Shown here: positions 57,741-64,000 of the stretch, piece by piece
Layout of the letters: each line of letters begins with the position of its first letter
Numbering within the stretch: position 1 is the stretch's first letter
Origin: Triplophysa rosa
Taxonomy: Eukaryota > Chordata > Actinopteri > Cypriniformes > Nemacheilidae
DNA length: 64,000 bases
Direction: 5' to 3'
Assembly: GCF_024868665.1 (NCBI RefSeq)
Contig: NC_079907.1
Location: forward strand, 15,083,696-15,147,695
The notes under the pieces: generated by a model
The model's input: only the letters and a program-made list of their open reading frames with translations
Databases searched by the model: none
Told to the model about the DNA's origin: nothing
Translations under genes and position numbers: made by a program

Positions 57741-58173
57741 GTGACCCTGGACAACAAAACCAGTCTTATGGGTCAATTTTTTGAAATTGAGATTTGTACA
57801 AAATTTGAAAGCTGAATAAATAAACTTTCTATAGATATATGAGTTGTTAGAATAGGACAATATCTGGCTGAGATACAACCGTTTAAAACTCTGGAATCTG
57901 AGAGCGCAAAAAAATCTAAATATTGAGAAAATTGCCTTTGAAGTTGTTAATCAGGGGCACTGTGGCAGACCATCCACTCACAAAAATAAAGTTTTTATAT
58001 ATTTAAGGTAGGAAATTTACAAGATATCTTCATGGAACATGATCTTTACTTAATATCCTAATGATTTTTGGCATAAAAGAAAAATCGATAATTTTGACCC
58101 ACACAATGTATTTTTGTCTTTTACTAAAAATGTTCCCGTGCTACTTAAGACTGGTTTTGTGATCCAGGGTCAC
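57741..58173. mobile_element. MITE with GTGACCCTGGACAACAAAAC ends
   Basis: GTGACCCTGGACAACAAAAC at the left is mirrored by TTTTGTGATCCAGGGTCAC at the right, with ACCAGTCTTA/TAAGACTGGT just inside. 433 bp, non-coding. Confidence 0.85.
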
Positions 58174-58539
58174 AACATCTAATAGAATGTTAGCAAATAT
58201 TGTTCCACTCCAGAAGCCTGTTTTCAAGACAAGTTTTGCATGCATTTTGACTCAGTGTCTTTTGCATTTACAAGTAAATAGAAACTACAAATATATAAAA
58301 ATATATAATTAAGTATATCAAGAAATAAAACTTACTTCAGTTTGTGCATTTGGGGGTATTCCAACAAGGCAGAAAGCAACTCCATTCATTGGGCTATTTT
58401 GTTCTGTCAATAAAATCTATCAGCGGGATAACACATTGACTTCTCCAAACAAAATAAAAACTAATTGAAACAAAAAACAATAACACGTGATGTTTCTCTG
58501 TGTTTGTTTCAGCGAGTGAAACTCTTCAGTGCAGTTATT

Positions 58540-58790
58540 CATAACTGAACACTGCGTCCAGATTGACTCGCTGACCACAAACATCCCGCCCTCTGCTCAC
58601 GCGCGATAGGCGTGGTTACAAGAACACACAACAGCACCTCTCGACAAATGATCTACTAATATTACGCGTGGGCGGAGCCTATATGTTCCAAATTCAAGCG
58701 CGGGGCTCCGCTCAACCAAACACAAATCCATTTTCACAGCAGCGTGTGTATGGGATTCCTTTTGTGCCAATAACGTTAACATATTTGTGT
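58540..58790. other. CpG-richer island in AT-rich DNA, possible promoter
   Basis: Contains CACGCGCGATAG, TTACGCGTGGGCGGAGC and GCGCGGGGCTCCGC, including a GC box (GGGCGG). The minus strand has an ATG frame (58597-58711) without a recognised motif. It could be a distal first exon of arhgap23 or an unrelated promoter. Confidence 0.25.
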
Positions 58791-61700
58791 TCTGTCTAGC
58801 TCTATTTCGTTATCAAACCCTAACTTTAAATGTCAAAATAGTTGTTTCAGAATACCATCAAAGTTTTATTTAATTCAAATGTTAGTATAATGTTTTACTT
58901 TGTTCACAAAAATGAATGAACTGTTTTTCTCATTTCAATATTAAAGTTGTAAATGACAGTGTGTGGCTGGCTTGTCATTGTGAGGCAGCTGCATCGTCAC
59001 ATCCATTGAGTGTGTATGAAACTATTGTTCAATGAAGCAAGATCTTGTTTTGATGCTTATATTAACAGACTAGCCTTTAGGCGGCAGAGGCTTACGCACA
59101 CACTCTCTCTCTTTTACTCTCACACGCTTACATTTATTACATAACAAACACTGCAGGACATCACGGAGGGCAAAAAAAGGGCAAACATTAATACACACGT
59201 GTTTTATTGATTTAATAGTGTCCATGCTCCATTGTGAAACAATGCACCTAAAACAAAGATCAAGCAAAATACCTAATTTATCTTTTAAATGTTTTAATTT
59301 AACTCCAGCTATTTTTATGAAATTTAAAGAGAAAAGATTGCACTGTAAAAATATAAATTATGTATCTATTTGATTTAAATTTCATGTACACCCATATTTT
59401 TATTTATATATATTTATATATTATATGTTTTTTATTTATATATGTCAATAACCAATAACTTCACAAGAGTCACCTGCCATGATAATACTAACTGTATGTT
59501 TTAGCTCATATTTTTCAGGAAAACATTAAGACTTATATTATAAAAACAACAATGTCAAACCTGTATGACACAACACTACTTGTCATCATCACTCTAACAG
59601 CAGTACCTTACTTCACCAGCAGAGTTCACTGAAACTAAGAAACTCTATTATTCTGTAATTTGAAAACATCTAAAATTGACAGCCTCTCTGGCATTTCTTT
59701 AGAAAAATATTACAAGCCGTTTAATGTCAAAACAACAATAAAAAGCAATCATGAAAAGTTACATCAGTGTTTGTTCAAAGAAAGGTGTTGTGGTTACATG
59801 CATGCACACTCATACATATTTAATGCCCATATTAAAAGATAATAAAATGTATAGTTCCAGTCCTAGATTCAAATATATATGACAAAGCATCTGATCACAA
59901 TGCAGCATCCATTGATATTTAAAAAAAGTTTTAATGGAAATATTTTTGCTCCATGAAATCCTAATCCCTTTGATGTCTGTATCAGATTTGTTATCCTATG
60001 GTACATAAAACACAAGTTCTGACTTGTTAAAACAAACAAATTTTAAAAGCTTGCTTAAGTAAAAAAAAATGTCATTGTAAGATTCATGCTAACATGAAAA
60101 ATGTGTGATGGGTCAAAAGAAGACAAACATCTGCCGTGTTTTGGTGTGGACAGGATATAAAGAGGGTGTACATCTGTCGCCAGAATGTGCTAGAGATCCC
60201 TAAATATATAATCCACTAATCCTGCCAGCAAACCGTAAAGTATTCACAACCACAGAGGGATCCTAAAATAAATAGTAGCTATATGCATCAAAACAATTTA
60301 ACAGTCAGCAAATCTGTTACACAGTGCACAAATGTTTTGTTGTTAATGCACAAAAATGACAACAGAAAAATATATATAATAATATATGTAATATGTTTGT
60401 GTGTGTGTAAATGTGAGTCATGCATGTATTTTTGTCAAATTAATGCCTGATGTCTGCAGGTGAACCGTTGCAAGAACGCCTACATCAATTCTCATTTCCT
60501 CTTCAAAGAGAAAGGGGTGTGGCCTCATGGCCTTGCGGTGTGATCAGTGGACCTTTCTCAGACCAATGAAGGTACTTCCACTTAACTGGGGTCTATCTGG
60601 TCACGCAACTACACAGTCATTATGATGATGTTTATTATCATTATCAGTGTGACAAGCAGAATATTATTACTGTAAACTGCTGAATTATTTGCCTAGACCC
60701 TTAAACATTCCTGTATCATTTTACATTACAGTAACATTAATGAAAGATTAACTGGCTCTCTATGTACTGCAGCGGGTTTCTTTTTAGATAAACAATTAGT
60801 TTAGAATAAATTACTTCCTGCATTTATTGTGAATGTGGGACTAGGACCATATTATCAGATGTTTCATTCTCGCATCTCACCAGCTGTTGCCGTTCACCCG
60901 TGACCCTTCCATATTCTGCAGATACAGTTCCCCTAATGCTCTCAGTTCACTGTCATGCACTTACATGTACATACAGAATGTAAAATCTGTCATTTATTAT
61001 TTTCTAAATGCACAGAAACCTAATCCTTACCCCAAACTCACTATTTTGAACAAAATGTATAATTTAACTTATAGACCTATTAACTATTATAGACCTACAG
61101 CCCAGGCAGACCCATAGAACAGTCTAGCATAATTGTTTTGTATATGATGAAGAAAATCAAAGATATTAGCCAATCTTAATAGTAATGTGTGCATTTAAAG
61201 TAAGATGCTATATAAGCATGGTTATATTAATGTTTAAAGCGCATCATTATCTAAAAATATGATTGTAGAATAACAAGCAGAAGAGAGGCGGCATGCATGC
61301 GCGCGCACCTGTTTTCTCTTTTAGTGCATCCCCACAGACCAGAGTTACACAACAGACTTAATCCTGCGTCCATAAGCCTCCCGCACCACTCACTATACCC
61401 ACGTCCCCCTGCTGTCCCACCCACCTTTTCTGCCATACCATACTGCCCCACTACTAATAGCTCTCATCACAAACACACACGCACACGCCCAACTACGACT
61501 TTCCACTCCACTGAGTCTAGCAAAGGGTAAAAATAAACACACAATATGGTTAGCTGACTCGACCATGTTTACTTCCTGGAAACGCTTGCTTTGTTCTCTC
61601 AGAGGCCCTGTTCATGTAGTCGTCTGAGATTAAAACTCTTGCTGTACATTTCACAGATCAAACTTCAGGAAAGTTTTCTGTTGGATTCCTTTATTCAGCT

Positions 61701-63144
61701 AACATACACAGAATGGGGTACAATGTCAGAATTTACGTTTCCACTAGGCTAGAAGAAAATAATCAGTTTGGTTTGACCAAAAATTGCACTTGCCATGCGT
61801 AAAATGTATTTGTATATTATATTCTAGATGTTAAAAGCTATACCCACTTTACAGAGGGGGCACAACTGACCCACTTTTGTCCAAATCAAATCTGTTTTCA
61901 GTGTTTTAAGGAAAAGAGTGGCCTGGAAGTTTCTCCAAGACATAATTCAGAAACAAAATTAAGAACTCGTGCCCTCTTCGCTATCTGACAGCCACCACCG
62001 CTGGGTCAAAAGAAGACACCGCTCAGTGCAGGCTTAAGTAGAACTATTTATAACCCGGATAAACCTTAATGGATGGCCATTGTGAATTCCACACACGCTG
62101 CTAGAACGGATGTAAGGCCACAAAAATGTCTTGCGTACAATCTCAAATCTCAATCTCATAAATCATTACTAATTCTAAAACATATACAATAAAGTTAGAA
62201 AACATATTCAAAAGTAACCTATCTCAACTCATATAAGCACAAAAAGAGGGCAAATACACAGCACATCATGCCTGGAGTGCCATCGCTACACATTAAGCTC
62301 TCACTGGGCAGCATGCTGATGATGTCATGTTGAAACAACCTATTCTTATCAGCCTGGCATCATTAAAAGGAGATTAGTTTTGCCTGGAGATACCCAACAT
62401 GCCTCTTTAGTGGAGCTATTAGCATATTTACGAATGACAGTGTTGTATTACTGGGGCGAGAATCAGAATAGATACCATCTATATATTGATTTACTATAAA
62501 TAACAGCATGGACGGAATGTCTATTTAAGAGCCAAGAGGCGAGGCCGCGATTATGAAGCCGTATAAAATTTCTTCTGTTATGCACAGATGCCTATGGGTT
62601 GGTACATCCTGTTCGAAAATAAAAACATATATGTATGTCCTTAACAGTCAATTATGTCATTTTGTTCGATGAATAATCTGGACAAAAAATATAAATGCAC
62701 TGTAGGCTGCATTCAGATGTATGACGATAAAACTCTACATACTGTAACTATAGGGCAGCTAAAAATACTGTAAGACACATGCTTGCCCTAACATGCTGTA
62801 TATATCCTACAATGGAAAATAAATAAGTAAAAGCTCAGTGAATTCATTGTTAAAACAAAGCCAAGCTTGTTAAATAAACCCTACTCTAGTCTGTGCCACA
62901 GAATGACCGATGTGTATTCAAGCATAATGTTTCTATATAATTCATTCTGACAAAAGCAATTTTGTGCGTTGGAAATAAATAGTACCCATGATGACTCTCT
63001 CTATTTAAGTTTTAAATAGGACACAATTCAGTGTTTCCCAAACCCTCTTTATGCAGTATTGAGATACACAATATCTCAGGGTCTGACTTTAGTTTACAGT
63101 CCAGACCTCAGAATAAAACAAGTTTTGGAAAAAATCTGAGATTA
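58791..63144. other. Intergenic, no gene recognised
   Basis: AT-rich, with a TATATA-rich patch at 59390-59445. The block 62250-62620 is complex and free of visible repeats, and might be a conserved non-coding element, but composition alone cannot show this. No exons or RNA genes seen. Confidence 0.35.
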
Positions 63145-63412
63145 AAGGGATAGTTCGCACAAAAATGAAAATGTCTTTATGATTTACTCACCCTCATGTC
63201 ATTCCAAACCTAAATGACTTTCCTTCTTCTGCGGAACACAAAAGAAGATATTTTGAAGAACGCTCATATCCAAACAACACTGCCACCATTACCTTCCATT
63301 GTGCATTCTCGAAATATTTAATTTTGTATTCAACAGAAGAAAGAAAGTCATACAGGATTTGAACGACATGAGGGTAAATAAATTATACATTTTTGTTTTT
63401 GGGCGAACTATT
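63145..63412. mobile_element. GTTCACCC-family MITE, copy 9
   Basis: GGGATAGTTCGCACAAAAAT at the left and TTTGTTTTTGGGCGAACTAT at the right, with ACTCACCCTCATGTCATTCC and GAACACAAAAGAAGATATTT inside. Confidence 0.75.
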
Positions 63413-64000
63413 AAAATGTTATTCCTCCGTTTTCTTTTTATAGCACTGAGTACTACGAGGGAGTTATTGGTTTTATTTTATCTGATGATATAAAAATGAC
63501 ATAAAACTCCAGAGGTAAGTAACACATCTCAGACTGTATCAGTGCAGAGTTGTTGCATGGAGCCTTCAGATAGTTCCAGGAAGTTATGTTTTCTCTTTAA
63601 ATGCTTCATTTCTATCATTTTTTAATTCATGAAATGACTTGTCTTTAAATGGGTTAAAAGTTCATCATAATCGGTCTGTTTAGCTGAAGTTCCATGCATT
63701 ACTAACTTCCGGGAACTATTAAGAGCCTCCATGAACCGCCATTGCTGTGAAAAAACTGTTCCATTGCAGAGTTGACGCAGCTCTCTCTCTCTCAATGGCT
63801 CTGCCATTGGAATGGCAAGTGTTTCCTTCATGAAAAAAATCTGAGCAAGACTCTGACTTAACCAAGTCTTCAAGACTTAACAAGGTTTCCATTTAATCTC
63901 ATTGATTGAAAGGAGATTTCACTGATATATTACGAAGGTCTATGTATTATATTTAGTTCCTGTAGGTTATCTCAGATGGGATTGTATGAGAGCACGAGAG

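Noticed and set aside
63622..63873. 83-codon minus-strand open frame near the right edge
   Set aside because: No recognised domain; the surrounding text contains mirrored GCATGGAGCC/GGCTCC-like words suggesting a repeat.
1..64000. CRISPR arrays, operons, bacterial promoters or phage modules
   Set aside because: No regularly spaced direct repeats with unique spacers and no bacterial gene organisation; genes are intron-split vertebrate genes.

Overview
The window looks like nuclear DNA from a cyprinid-type teleost fish. It is AT-rich, its genes are split by introns with vertebrate splice signals, and it is full of small palindromic DNA transposons, including many copies of a family whose ends read GTTCACCC...GGGTGAAC. 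The carp/zebrafish assignment rests on repeat style and is an inference. No prokaryotic features, CRISPR arrays or operons are present.

Layout. (1) 1-6560, minus strand: the 5' half of a phospholipase C delta gene, best matched to plcd3. It has seven exons and is cut by the left window edge in the catalytic X domain. One intron (2128-2592) has AT-AC ends and reads as U12-type. (2) 6561-8011: head-to-head promoter interval. (3) 8273-12064, plus strand: acbd4, ten coding exons totalling 1194 nt, with an acyl-CoA-binding domain, an FFAT-like motif and a C-terminal membrane anchor. A deleted Tc1-like element sits in its eighth intron. (4) 14733-15722, plus strand: hexim1, a single coding exon. 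(5) 17992-37623 and possibly 41800, minus strand: an arhgap23-type RhoGAP gene with PDZ, PH and RhoGAP domains, about 22 exons and about 1460 codons. (6) 43052-49294: a decayed DIRS-type (tyrosine recombinase) retrotransposon that still has inverted terminal repeats and an internal complementary region. (7) 49295-64000: no gene recognised, only repeats, including a roughly 210-bp-arm foldback at 51738-52345.

The trio plcd3-acbd4-hexim1 matches the human 17q21.31 order. ARHGAP23 also lies on human chromosome 17, but several megabases away, so its direct adjacency here is worth noting. The four genes act in separate processes: phosphoinositide hydrolysis, peroxisome-ER contact and acyl-CoA binding, P-TEFb inhibition, and Rho GTPase inactivation. 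Nothing suggests co-regulation except the divergent plcd3/acbd4 promoter interval. Exon boundaries were set by eye from splice signals and checked by reading-frame phase. I found no clearly novel multi-gene system. The most interesting items are the AT-AC intron, a microsatellite that forms the splice-acceptor tract of a RhoGAP exon, and the structure of the DIRS element.
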